Assembly: GCF_000003605.2 (NCBI RefSeq)
Contig: NW_003146673.1
Location: 1-55,204, forward strand
Reading direction: 5' to 3'
DNA: 55,204 bases
Origin: Saccoglossus kowalevskii
Taxonomy: Eukaryota; Hemichordata; Enteropneusta; Harrimaniidae
Shown here in pieces: positions 1 to 10,240 of the stretch. Under the pieces are notes generated by a model. It had not been told where the DNA came from. It searched no databases and saw nothing but the letters and a program-made list of their open reading frames with translations. The position numbers and the translations under genes were made by a program. How positions within the stretch are numbered: the stretch's first letter is position 1; each line of letters starts with the position of its first letter.

Positions 1-109
1 CTCTAGTGTGTTTCCAATGAGATTGGCAAGTACTCAACAACATAATATTATACTCTCATGTGTTTCCAATGAGATTGGCCTGTACTCAACAACATAATAC
101 TATACTCTA

Positions 110-126
110 GTGTGTTTCCAATGAGA
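110..126 (-). other. CENP-B-box-like 17-mer (degenerate), example copy
   Basis: Read on the minus strand, the junction of two monomers (last base of one through base 16 of the next) contains TTGGAAAC, identical to the central 8 bases of the mammalian CENP-B box. Across the 17-bp box I count 10 matches. Of the nine positions known to be needed for CENP-B binding (pattern nTTCGnnnnAnnCGGGn), only four are kept. The two CpGs of the box are both CpA here, the product expected from deamination of methylated CpG. The same site recurs in almost every monomer. Binding is therefore doubtful for the standard sequence; a few monomers (near 529, 43911 and 54299) restore one CpG. This is a resemblance, not a demonstrated site. 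Confidence 0.35.
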
Positions 127-162
127 TTGGCCTGTACTCAACAACATAATACTATACTCTAG
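111..162 (+). repeat. Representative canonical 52-bp monomer
   Basis: This copy matches the majority base at every position I compared and serves as the reference numbering. Bases 1-7 are TGTGTTT. Bases 8-20 are CCAATGAGATTGG. Bases 19-22 are GGCC and 24-27 GTAC. Bases 28-36 are TCAACAACA, 37-47 TAATACTATAC, and 47-52 CTCTAG. It has 19 G or C in 52 (36.5%) and no CpG. The commonest alternatives are A instead of T at 37, T instead of C at 42, G instead of C at 49, and A instead of G at 52. The choice of base 1 is arbitrary, as in any tandem array. Confidence 0.95.
118..130. promoter_or_regulatory. CCAAT-GAG-ATTGG inverted CCAAT-box pair, example copy
   Basis: Each canonical monomer has two CCAAT pentamers in opposite directions separated by GAG, a perfect 5-bp inverted repeat. 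On the minus strand the second box reads GGCCAATCT, matching the NF-Y consensus RRCCAATSR at all but the last position; the plus-strand box lacks the purines preferred before CCAAT. NF-Y is the known CCAAT-binding trimer. Whether it or any factor binds here is not shown. Recurrent variants break the right arm (GATAGG, GAATTTGG, GTGACTGG, GAGACTGG, TTCGCC) and one breaks the left arm (TTTACAATG), so monomers differ in how many boxes they keep. Confidence 0.5.
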
Positions 163-2579
163 TGTGTTTCCAATGAGATTGGCCTGTACTCAACAACATA
201 ATATTATATTCTCGTATGTTTCCAATGACATTGGCCTGAACTCAACAACAAAATACTATACTGTAGTGTGTTTCCAATGAGATTGGCCTGTACTCAACAA
301 CAAAATACTATATTCTAGTGTGTTTCCAATGAGATTGGCCTGTACTCAACAACAAAATACTATACTGTAGTGTGTTTCCAATGAGATTGGCATGTACTCA
401 ACAACAGAATACTATACTCTAATGTGTTTCCAATGAGATAGGCCTGTACTCAACAACAAAATACTATACTGTAGTGTGTTTCCAATGAGATTGGCCTGTA
501 CTCAACAACAAAATACAATATTCTAGTGCGTTTCCAATGAGATTGGCCTGTACTCAACAACAAAATACTATACTGTAGTGTGTTTCCAATGAGATTGGCC
601 TGTACTCAACAACATAATACTATACTCTAGTGTGTTTCCAATGAGATAGGCCTGTACTCAACAACAAAATACTATACTGTAGTGTGTTTCCAATGAGATT
701 GGCCTGTACTCAACAACATAATATTATACTCTAATGTGTTTCCAATGAGATTGGCCTGTACTCAACAACATAATACTATACTCTAGTGTGTTTCCAATGA
801 GATTGGCCTGTACTCAACAACATAATATTATACTCTAGTGTATTTCCAATGAGATTGGCCTGTATTCAACAACATAATATTATACTGTAGTGTGTTTCCA
901 ATGAGGTAGGCCTGTACTCAACAACATAATACTATACTCTAGTGTGTTTCCAATGAGATTGGCCTGTACTCAACAACAAAATACTATACTGTAATGTGTT
1001 TCCAATGAGATTGGCCTGTACTCAACAACAGAACACTATACTATAGTGTGTTACCAATTAGATAGGCCTGTACTCAACAACAGAATACTATACTCTAATG
1101 TGTTTCCAATGAGATTGGCCTGTACTCAACAACAAAATACTATATTCTAGTGTGTTTCCAATGAGATTGGCCTGTACTCAACAACAAAATACTATACTGT
1201 AGTGTGTTTACAATGAGATTGGCCTGTACTCAACAACATAATATTATACTCTAATGTGTTTCCAATGAGATTGGCCTGTACTCAACAACATAATATTATA
1301 CTGTAGTGTGTTTCCAATGAGATTGGCCTGTACTCAACAACAAAATACTATACTCTAGTGTGTTTCCAATGAGATTGGCCTGTACTCAACAACAAAATAC
1401 TATACTGTAGTGTGTTTCCAATGAGATTGGCCTGTACTCAACAACATAATATTATACTCTAATGTGTTTCCAATGAGATTGGCCTGTACTCAACAACATA
1501 ATACTATACTCTAGTGTGTTTCCAATGAGATTGGCCAGTACTCAACAACATAATACTATACTCTAGTGTGTTTCCAATGAGATAGGCCTGTACTCAACAA
1601 CAAAATACTATACTCTAGTGTGTTTCCAATGAGATTGGCCTGTACTCAACAACATAATATTATACTCTAGTGTATTTCCAATGAGATTGGCCTGTATTCA
1701 ACAACATAATATTATACTGTAGTGTGTTTCCAATGAGATTGGCCTGTACTCAACAACATAATATTATACTGTAGTGTGTTTCCAATGAGATTGGCCTGTA
1801 CTCAACAACATAATATTATACTGTAGTGTGTTTCCAATGAGATTGGCCTGTACTCAACAACATAATACTATACTGTAGTGTGTTTCCAATGAGATTGGCC
1901 TGTACTCAACAACAAAATACTATACTGTAGTGTGTTTCCAATGAGATTGGCCTGTACTCAACAACATAATATTATACTCTAGTGTATTTCCAATGAGATT
2001 GGCCTGTATTCAACAACATAATATTATACTGTAGTGTGTTTCCAATGAGATTGGCCTGTACTCAACAACAAAATACTATACTCTAGTGTGTTTCCAATGA
2101 GATTGGCCTGTACTCAACAACATAATATTATACTGTAGTGTGTTTCCAATGAGATTGGCCTGTACTCAACAACATAATACTATACTCTAGTGTGTTTCCA
2201 ATGAGATTGGCCTGTACTCAACAACATAATATTATACTGTAGTGTGTTTCCAATGAGATTGGCCTGTACTCAACAACAAAATACTATACTCTAGTGTGTT
2301 TCCAATGAGATTGGCCTGTACTCAACAACATAATATTATACTCTAATGTGTTTCCAATGAGATTGGCCTGTACTCAACAACAAAATACTATACTCTAGTG
2401 TGTTTCCAATGAGATTGGCCTGTACTCAACAACATAATATTATACTGTAGTGTGTTTCCAATGAGATTGGCCTGTACTCAACAACAAAATACTATACTCT
2501 AGTGTGTTTCCAATGAGATTGGCCTGTACTCAACAACATAATACTATACTCTAGTGTGTTTCCAATGAGATTGGCCTGT

Positions 2580-3515
2580 ACTCAACAACATAATATTATA
2601 CTCTAATGTGTTTCCAATGAGATTGGCCTGTACTCGACAACACAATACTATACTCTAGTGTGTTTCCAATGAGATTGGCCTGTACTCAACAACAAAATAC
2701 TATACTCTAGTGTGTTTCCAATGAGATTGGCCTGTACTCAACAACATAATATTATACACTAATGTGTTTCCAATGAGATTGGCCTGTACTCAACAACAAA
2801 ATACTATACTCTAGTGTGTTTCCAATGAGATTGGCCTGTATTCAACAACATAATATTATACTGTAGTGTGTTTCCAATGAGATTGGCCTGTACTCAACAA
2901 CAAAATACTATGCTCTAGTGTGTTTCCAATGAGATTGGCCTGTACTCAACAACATAATATTATACTGTAGTGTGTTTCCAATGAGATTGGCCTGTACTCA
3001 ACAACAAAATACTATACTCTAGTGTGTTTCCAATGAGATTGGCCTGTACTCAACAACATAATATTATACTCTAATGTGTTTCCAATGAGATTGGCCTGTA
3101 CTCGACAACACAATACTATACTCTAGTGTGTTTCCAATGAGATTGGCCTGTACTCAACAACAAAATACTATACTCTAGTGTGTTTCCAATGAGATTGGCC
3201 TGTACTCAACAACATAATATTATACACTAATGTGTTTCCAATGAGATTGGCCTGTACTCAACAACAAAATACTATACTCTAGTGTGTTTCCAATGAGATT
3301 GGCCTGTATTCAACAACATAATATTATACTGTAGTGTGTTTCCAATGAGATTGGCCTGTACTCAACAACATAATACTATGCTCTAGTGTGTTTCCAATGA
3401 GATTGGCCTGTACTCAACAACATAATATTATACTGTAGTGTGTTTCCAATGAGATTGGCCTGTACTCAACAACAAAATACTATACTCTAGTGTGTTTCCA
3501 ATGAGATTGGCCTGT
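2580..3515 (+). repeat. 9-monomer (468-bp) tandem duplication
   Basis: The rare CTCGAC monomer occurs with its CG at 2635 and again at 3103, exactly 468 bp (9 monomers) apart. The series of variants after each (CACAATAC; AAATAC/CTCTAG; TATACACTAATG; TGTATTCAAC; TATGCTCTAG; and so on) is the same, with about one difference (AAATAC against TAATAC in the TATGCTCTAG copy). This is a two-copy higher-order unit. Confidence 0.8.
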
Positions 3516-3830
3516 ATTCAACAACATAATATTATACTCTAATGTGTTTCCAATGAGATTGGCCTGTACTCAACAACAAAATACTATACTCTAGTGTGTT
3601 TCCAATGAGATTGGCCTGTACTCAACAACATAATATTATACACTAATGTGTTTCCAATGAGATTGGCCTGTACTCAACAACAAAATATTATACTGTAGTG
3701 TGTTTCCAATGAGATTGGCCTGTACTCAACAACATAATACTATGCTCTAGTGTGTTTCCAATGAGATTGGCCTGTACTCAACAACATAATATTATACTCT
3801 AATGTGTTTCCAATGAGATTGGCCTGTACT
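2885..3830 (+). repeat. Block duplicated at about 11.28-12.23 kb
   Basis: The order of about 18 variant monomers here, including CTCGAC (3103), TATACACTAATG, TGTATTCAAC and TATGCTCTAG, is repeated at 11.28-12.23 kb. The offset is 8,402 bp, which is 161 monomers plus 30 bases, exactly the 1+1+28 bases gained at 4670, 5643 and 9787. Only a few substitutions separate the copies. Confidence 0.8.
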
Positions 3831-4669
3831 CAACAACATAATATTATACTGTAGTGTGTTTCCAATGAGATTGGCCTGTACTCAACAACATAATACTATA
3901 CTCTAGTGTGTTTCCAATGAGATTGGCCTGTACTCAACAACATAATATTATACTCTAATGTGTTTCCAATGAGATTGGCCTGTACTCGACAACACAATAC
4001 TATACTCTAGTGTGTTTCCAATGAGATTGGCCTGTACTCAACAACAAAATACTATACTCTAGTGTGTTTCCAATGAGATTGGCCTGTACTCAACAACATA
4101 ATATTATACTGTAGTGTGTTTCCAATGAGATTGGCCTGTACTCAACAACATAATATTATACTCTAATGTGTTTCCAATGAGATAGGCCTGTACTCAACAA
4201 CAAAATACTATACTCTAGTGCCTTTCCAATGAGATTGGCCTGTACTCAACAATATAATACTATACTGTAGTGTGTTTCCAATGAGATTGGCCTGTACTCA
4301 ACAACATAATACTATACTTGAATGTGTTTCCAATGAGATTGGCCTGTACTCAACAACAAAATACTATACTCTAGTGTGTTTCCAATGAGATTGGCCTGTA
4401 CTCAACAACATAATATTATACTCTAATGTGTTTCCAATGAGATTGGCCTGTACTCAACAAAATAATACTATACTCTAGTGTGTTTCCAATGTGACTGGCC
4501 AGTACTCAACAACATAATACTATACTCTAGTGTGTTTCCAATGAGATAGGCCTGTACTCAACAACAAAATACTATACTCTAGTGTGTTTCCAATGAGATT
4601 GGCCTGTACTCAACAACATAATATTATACTCTAGTGTATTTCCAATGAGATTGGCCTGTATTCAACAAC

Positions 4670-4670
4670 G
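4670..4670 (+). repeat. Monomer with 1-base gain
   Basis: A G is inserted between AAC and ATAATATT, making a 53-bp monomer and shifting the phase of all later copies by one. From 1 to this point, about 89 monomers, the period is exactly 52 without any length change. Confidence 0.9.
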
Positions 4671-5639
4671 ATAATATTATACTGTAGTGTGTTTCCAATG
4701 AGATTGGCCTGTACTCAACAACATAATATTATACTGTAGTGTGTTTCCAATGAGATTGGCCTGTACTCAACAACAAAATACTATACTCTAGTGTGTTTCC
4801 AATGAGATTGGCCTGTACTCAACAACATAATATTATACTGTAGTGTGTTTCCCATGAGATTGGCCTGTACACAACAACATAATACTATACTCTAGTGTGT
4901 TTCCAATGAGATTGGCCTGTACTCAACAACATAATATTATACTGTAGTGTGTTTCCAATGAGATTGGCCTGTACTCAACAACAAAATACTATACTCTAGT
5001 GTGTTTCCAATGAGATTGGCCTGTACTCAACAACATAATATTATACTCTAATGTGTTTCCAATGAGATTGGCCTGTACTCAACAACAAAATACTATACTC
5101 TAGTGTGTTTCCAATGAGATTGGCCTGTACTCAACAACATAATACTATACTGTAGTGTGTTTCCAATGAGATTGGCCTGTACTCAACAACAAAATACTAT
5201 ACTCTAGTGTGTTTCCAATGAGATTGGCCTGTACTCAACAACATAATATTATACTCTAATGTGTTTCCAATGAGATTGGCCTGTGCTCAACAACATAATA
5301 TTATACTCTAATGTGTTTTCAATGAGATTGGCCTGTACTCAACAACATAATATTATACTCTAATGTGTTTCCAATGAGATTGGCCTGTACTCGACAACAA
5401 AATACTATACTCTAGTGTGTTTCCAATGAGATTGGCCTGTACTCAACAACAAAATACTATACTCTAGTGTGTTTCCAATGAGATTGGCCTGTACTCAACA
5501 ACATAATACTATACTCTAGTGTGTTTCCAATGAGATTGGCCTGTACTCAACAACAAAATACTATACTGTAGTGTGTTTCCAATGAGATTGGCCTGTACTC
5601 AACAACATAATATTATACTGTAGTGTGTTTCCAATGAAT

Positions 5640-6150
5640 TTGTGCCTGTACTCAACAACATAATACTATACTGTAGTGTGTTTCCAATGAGATTGGCCTG
5701 TACTCAACAACAAAATACTATACTGTAGTGTGTTTCCAATGAGATTGGCCTGTACTCAACAACATAATATTATACTCTAGTGTGTTTCCAATGAGATTGG
5801 CCTGTACTCAACAACATAATACTATACTCTAGTGTGTTTCCAATGAGATTGGCCTGTACTCAACAACATAATATTATACTGTAGTGTGTTTCCAATGAGA
5901 TTGGCCTGTACTCAACAACAAAATACTATACTCTAGTGTGTTTCCAATGAGATTGGCCTGTACTCAACAACATAATATTATACTCTAATGTGTTTCCAAT
6001 GAGATTGGCCTGTACTCAACAACAAAATACTATACTCTAGTGTGTTTCCAATGAGATTGGCCTGTACTCAACAACAAAATACTATACTCTTGTGTGTTTC
6101 CAATGAGATTGGCCTGTACTCAACAACACAATATTATACTGTAGTGTGTT
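5640..6150 (+). repeat. Block duplicated at 7.46-7.97 kb
   Basis: The run from the GAATTTG copy through CTCTTGTGTG (T-run at about 6090) and CACAATATT returns 1,820 bp (35 monomers) later, with CTCTTGTGTG at about 7910 and CACAATATT at about 7948. The copies differ by the extra base at 5643 and very few substitutions. Confidence 0.7.
5643..5643 (+). repeat. Monomer with 1-base gain at first GAATTTG copy
   Basis: The monomer reads GAATTTGTGCC where type C copies read GAATTTGGCC, a one-base gain. It is the first GAATTTG-type monomer from the left, so it marks the B to C family border. Confidence 0.85.
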
Positions 6151-6170
6151 TCCAATGAGATAGGCCTGTA

Positions 6171-7196
6171 CTCAACATCAAAATACTATACTGTAGTGTG
6201 TTTCCAATGAGATTGGCCTGTACTCAACAACAAAATACTATACTGTAGTGTGTTTCCAATGAGATTGGCCTGTACTCAACAACATAATATTATACTGTAG
6301 TGTGTTTCCAATGAGATTGGCCTGTACTCAACAACAAAATACTATACTCTAGTGTGTTTCCAATGAGATTGGCCTGTACTCAACAACATAATATTATACT
6401 GTAGTGTGTTTCCAATGAGATTGGCCTGTACTCAACAACAAAATACTATACTCTAGTGTGTTTCCAATGAGATTGGCCTGTACTCAACAACAAATTACTA
6501 TACTGTAGTGTGTTTACAATGAGATTGGCCTGTACTCAACAACAAAATACTATACTCTAGTGTGTTTCCAGTGAGATTGGCCTGTACTCAACAACATAAT
6601 ACTATACTCTAGTGTGTTTCCAATGAGATTGGCCTGTACTCAACAACATAATACTATACTCTAAAGTGTTTCCAATGAGATTGGCCTGTACTCAACATCA
6701 AAATACTATACTGTAGTGTGTTTCCAATGAGATTGGCCTGTACTCAACAACATAATATTATACTGTAGTGTGTTTCCAATGAATTTGGCCTGTACTCAAC
6801 AACATAATACTATACTGTAGTGTGTTTCCAATGAGATTGGCCTGTACTCAACAACAAAATACTATACTGTAGTGTGTTTCCAATGAGATTGGCCTGTACT
6901 CAACAACATAATATTATACTGTAGTGTGTTTCCAATGAGATTGGCCTGTACTCAACAACAAAATACTATACTCTAGTGTGTTTCCAATGAGATTGGCCTG
7001 TACTCAACAACATAATATTATACTGTAGTGTGTTTCCAATGAGATTGGCCTGTACTCAACAACAAAATACTATACTCTAGTGTGTTTCCAATGAGATTGG
7101 CCTGTACTCAACAACAAATTACTATACTGTAGTGTGTTTACAATGAGATTGGCCTGTACTCAACAACAAAATACTATACTCTAGTGTGTTTCCAGT
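6171..7196 (+). repeat. Block duplicated at 15.86-16.89 kb, with internal 10-monomer repeat
   Basis: CAACATCAAA occurs at 6174 and 6694 (520 bp, 10 monomers apart) and again at 15863 and 16383, with the same spacing. The variant order between, including ACAAATTAC, TTTACAATG, CCAGTGAG and CTAAAGTG, is the same. The offset is 9,689 bp, equal to 186 monomers plus 17 bases, which is the sum of the +28, -12 and +1 changes between the copies. The match ends near 7200. Confidence 0.8.
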
Positions 7197-9786
7197 GAGA
7201 TTGGCCTGTACTCAACAACATAATACTATACTCTAGTGTGTTTCCAATGAGATTGGCCTGTACTCAACAACATAATACTATACTCTAAAGTGTTTCCAAT
7301 GAGATTGGCCTGTACTCAACAACATAATATTATACTGTAGTGTGTTTCCAATGAGATAGGCCTGTACTCAACAACAAAATACTATACTCTAGTGTGTTTC
7401 CAATGAGATTGGCCTGTACTCAACAACATAATATTATACTGTAGTGTGTTTCCAATGAATTTGGCCTGTACTCAACAACATAATACTATACTGTAGTGTG
7501 TTTCCAATGAGATTGGCCTGTACTCAACAACAAAATACTATACTGTAGTGTGTTTCCAATGAGATTGGCCTGTACTCAACAACATAATATTATACTGTAG
7601 TGTGTTTCCAATGAGATTGGCCTGTACTCAACAACATAATACTATACTCTAGTGTGTTTCCAATGAGATTGGCCTGTACTCAACAACATAATATTATACT
7701 GTAGTGTGTTTCCAATGAGATTGGCCTGTACTCAACAACAAAATACTATACTCTAGTGTGTTTCCAATGAGATTGGCCTGTACTCAACAACATAATATTA
7801 TACTCTAATGTGTTTCCAATGAGATTGGCCTGTACTCAACAACAAAATACTATACTCTAGTGTGTTTCCAATGAGATTGGCCTGTACTCAACAACAAAAT
7901 ACTATACTCTTGTGTGTTTCCAATGAGATTGGCCTGTACTCAACAACACAATATTATACTGTAGTGTGTTTCCAATGAGATTGGCCTGTACTCAACAACA
8001 TAATACTATACTCTAGTGTGTTTCCAATGAGATTGGACTGTACTCAACAACATAATATTATACTCTAATGTGTTTCCAATGAGATTGGCCTGTACTCGAC
8101 AACACAATACTATACTCTAGTGTGTTTCCAATGAGATTGGCCTGTACTCAACAACATAATATTATACTGTAGTGTGTTTCCAATGAATTTGGCCTGTACT
8201 CAACAACATAATACTATACTGTAGTGTGTTTCCAATGAGATTGGCCTGTACTCAACAACAAAATACTATACTGTAGTGTGTTTCCAATGAGATTGGCCTG
8301 TACTCAACAACATAATATTATACTGTAGTGTGTTTCCAATGAGATTGGCCTGTACTCAACAATAAAATACTATACTCTAGTGTGTTTCCAATGAGATTGG
8401 CCTGTACTCAACAACAAAATACTATACTCTAGTGTGTTTCCAATGAGATTGGCCTGTACTCAACAACATAATATTATACTCTAATGTGTTTCCAATGAGA
8501 TTGGCCTGTACTCAACAACAAATTACTATACTGTAGTGTGTTTGCAATGAGATTGGCCTGTACTCAACAACAAAATACTATACTCTAGTGTGTTTCCAGT
8601 GAGATTGGCCTGTACTTAACAACATAATACTATACTCTAGTGTGTTTCCAATGAGATTGGCCTGTACTCAACAACATAATACTATACTCTAGTGTGTTTC
8701 CAATGAGATTGGCCTGTACTCAACAACATAATATTATACTGTAGTGTGTTTCCAATGAGATAGGCCTGTACTCAACAACAAAATACTATACTCTAGTGTG
8801 TTTCCAATGAGATTGGCCTGTGCTCAACAACATAATATTATACTGTAGTGTGTTTCCAATGAATTTGGCCTGTACTCAACAACATAATACTATACTGTAG
8901 TGTATTTCCAATGAGATTGGCCTGTACTCAACAACAAAATACTATACTGTAGTGTGTTTCCAATGAGATTGGCCTGTACTCAACAACATAATATTATACT
9001 GTAGTGTGTTTCCAATGAATTTGGCCTGTACTCAACAACATAATACTATACTGTAGTGTGTTTCCAATGAGATTGGCCTGTACTCAACAACAAAATACTA
9101 TACTGTAGTGTGTTTCCAATGAGATTGGCCTGTACTCAACAAAATAATACTATACTCTAGTGGGTTTCCAATGAGATAGGCCTGTACTCAACAACAAAAT
9201 ACTATACTCTAGTGCCTTTCCAATGAGATTCGCCTGTACTCAACAAAATAATACTATACTCTAGTGTGTTTCCAATGAGATTGGCCTGTACTCAACAACA
9301 TAATATTATACTCTAATGTGTTTCCAATGAGATTGGCCTGTACTCAACAACATAATACTATACTCTAGTGTGTTTCCAATGAGATTGGCCTGTACTCAAC
9401 AACATAATATTATACTCTAGTGTATTTCCAATGAGATTGGCCTGTATTCAACAACATAGTATTATACTGTAGTGTGTTTCCAATGAGATAGGCCTGTACT
9501 CAACAACATAATACTATACTCTAGTGTGTTTTCAATGAGATTGGCCTGTACTCAACATCAAAATACTATACTCTAGTGTGTTTCCAATGAGATTGGCCTG
9601 TACTCAAAAACATAATATTATACTCTAATGTGTTTCAAATGAGATTGGCCTGTACTCAACAACAAAATACTATACTCTAGTGTGTTTCCAATGAGATTGG
9701 CCTGTACTCAACAACAAAATACTATACTCTAGTGTGTTTCCAATGAGATTGGCCTGTACTCAACAACATAATATTATACTCTAATG

Positions 9787-9814
9787 TACTATACTCTAAT
9801 ATTAAACTCTAATG
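9787..9814 (+). repeat. 28-bp gain made of two tail fragments
   Basis: After a normal tail ending CTAATG, 28 extra bases appear: TACTATACTCTAAT and ATTAAACTCTAATG, two 14-bp pieces that each resemble bases 40-52 of the monomer, before the next TGTTTCC. This is the only gain larger than one base in the window. It looks like replication slippage or a break repaired inside the monomer tail. Confidence 0.9.
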
Positions 9815-9954
9815 TGTTTCCAATGAGATTGGCCTGTACTCAACAACAACATACTATACTGTAGTGTGTTTACAATGAGATTGGCCTGTACTCAACAACA
9901 AAATACTATACTCTAGTGTGTTTCCAGTGAGATTGGCCTGTACTCAACAACATA

Positions 9955-10240
9955 ATATTATACTCTAGTGTGTTTCCAATGAGATTGGCCTGTACTCAAC
10001 AACATAATATTATACTGTAGTGTTTTTCCAATGAGATAGGCCTGTACTCAACAACAAAATACTATACTCTAGTGTGTTTCCAATGAGATTGGCCTGTACT
10101 CAACAACAAAATACTATACTCTAGTGCCTTTCCAATGAGATTGGCCTGTACTCAACAAAATAATACTATACTCTAGTGTGTTTCCAATGAGATTGGCCTG
10201 TACTCAACAACATAATATTATACTCTAATGTGTTTCCAAT
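9955..10240 (+). repeat. Block duplicated at 43.95-44.23 kb
   Basis: The rare GTGTTTTTCC monomer (about 10020) is followed by GATAGG, two AAATAC/CTCTAG copies, TGCCTTTCC (10125) and an AATAATAC copy. The identical series occurs with TGCCTTTCC at 44117. The offset is 33,992 bp, equal to 654 monomers minus 16, which is the net of the indels between. Confidence 0.75.

Larger units (their letters stand above)
1..1660 (+). repeat. Type A monomer segment, left end
   Basis: About 32 monomers marked by TATTCTAG tails (for example near 310 and 1143), the ATGACATTGG variant at about 227, GGCATGTAC near 390, ACAGAATAC tails, and the TTACCAATTA monomer at 1051. The same markers return at 28.6-40.3, 44.3-45.1 and 50.9-53.8 kb and are rare elsewhere. 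The first five copies are somewhat more divergent than average (GGCAAGTAC, CTCTCATG, CTCGTATG, CTGAACTC). Boundaries of this segment are approximate because families interleave. Confidence 0.55.
1661..5590 (+). repeat. Type B monomer segment
   Basis: About 75 monomers that largely alternate between AAATAC with CTCTAG and TAATATTATAC with CTGTAG or CTCTAATG, giving a tendency to a 104-bp dimer. Markers are CTCGACAACAC at 2635, 3103 and 3987, TATGCTCTAG, TATACACTAATG, and one GTGACTGG monomer near 4492. GAATTTGG is absent. It contains the 9-monomer tandem duplication at 2.6-3.5 kb and two early single-base gains (4670, 5643 at its right border). Confidence 0.55.

Noticed and set aside
111-162. 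RNA polymerase III promoter (A/B boxes) or tRNA-derived origin of the monomer
   Set aside because: No GTTCRANNC B box or tRNA-like fold could be seen on either strand.
189-210. Geminivirus-type TAATATTAC origin motif
   Set aside because: The monomer has TAATATTAT followed by AC, not TAATATTAC, and no stem-loop or replication gene surrounds it.
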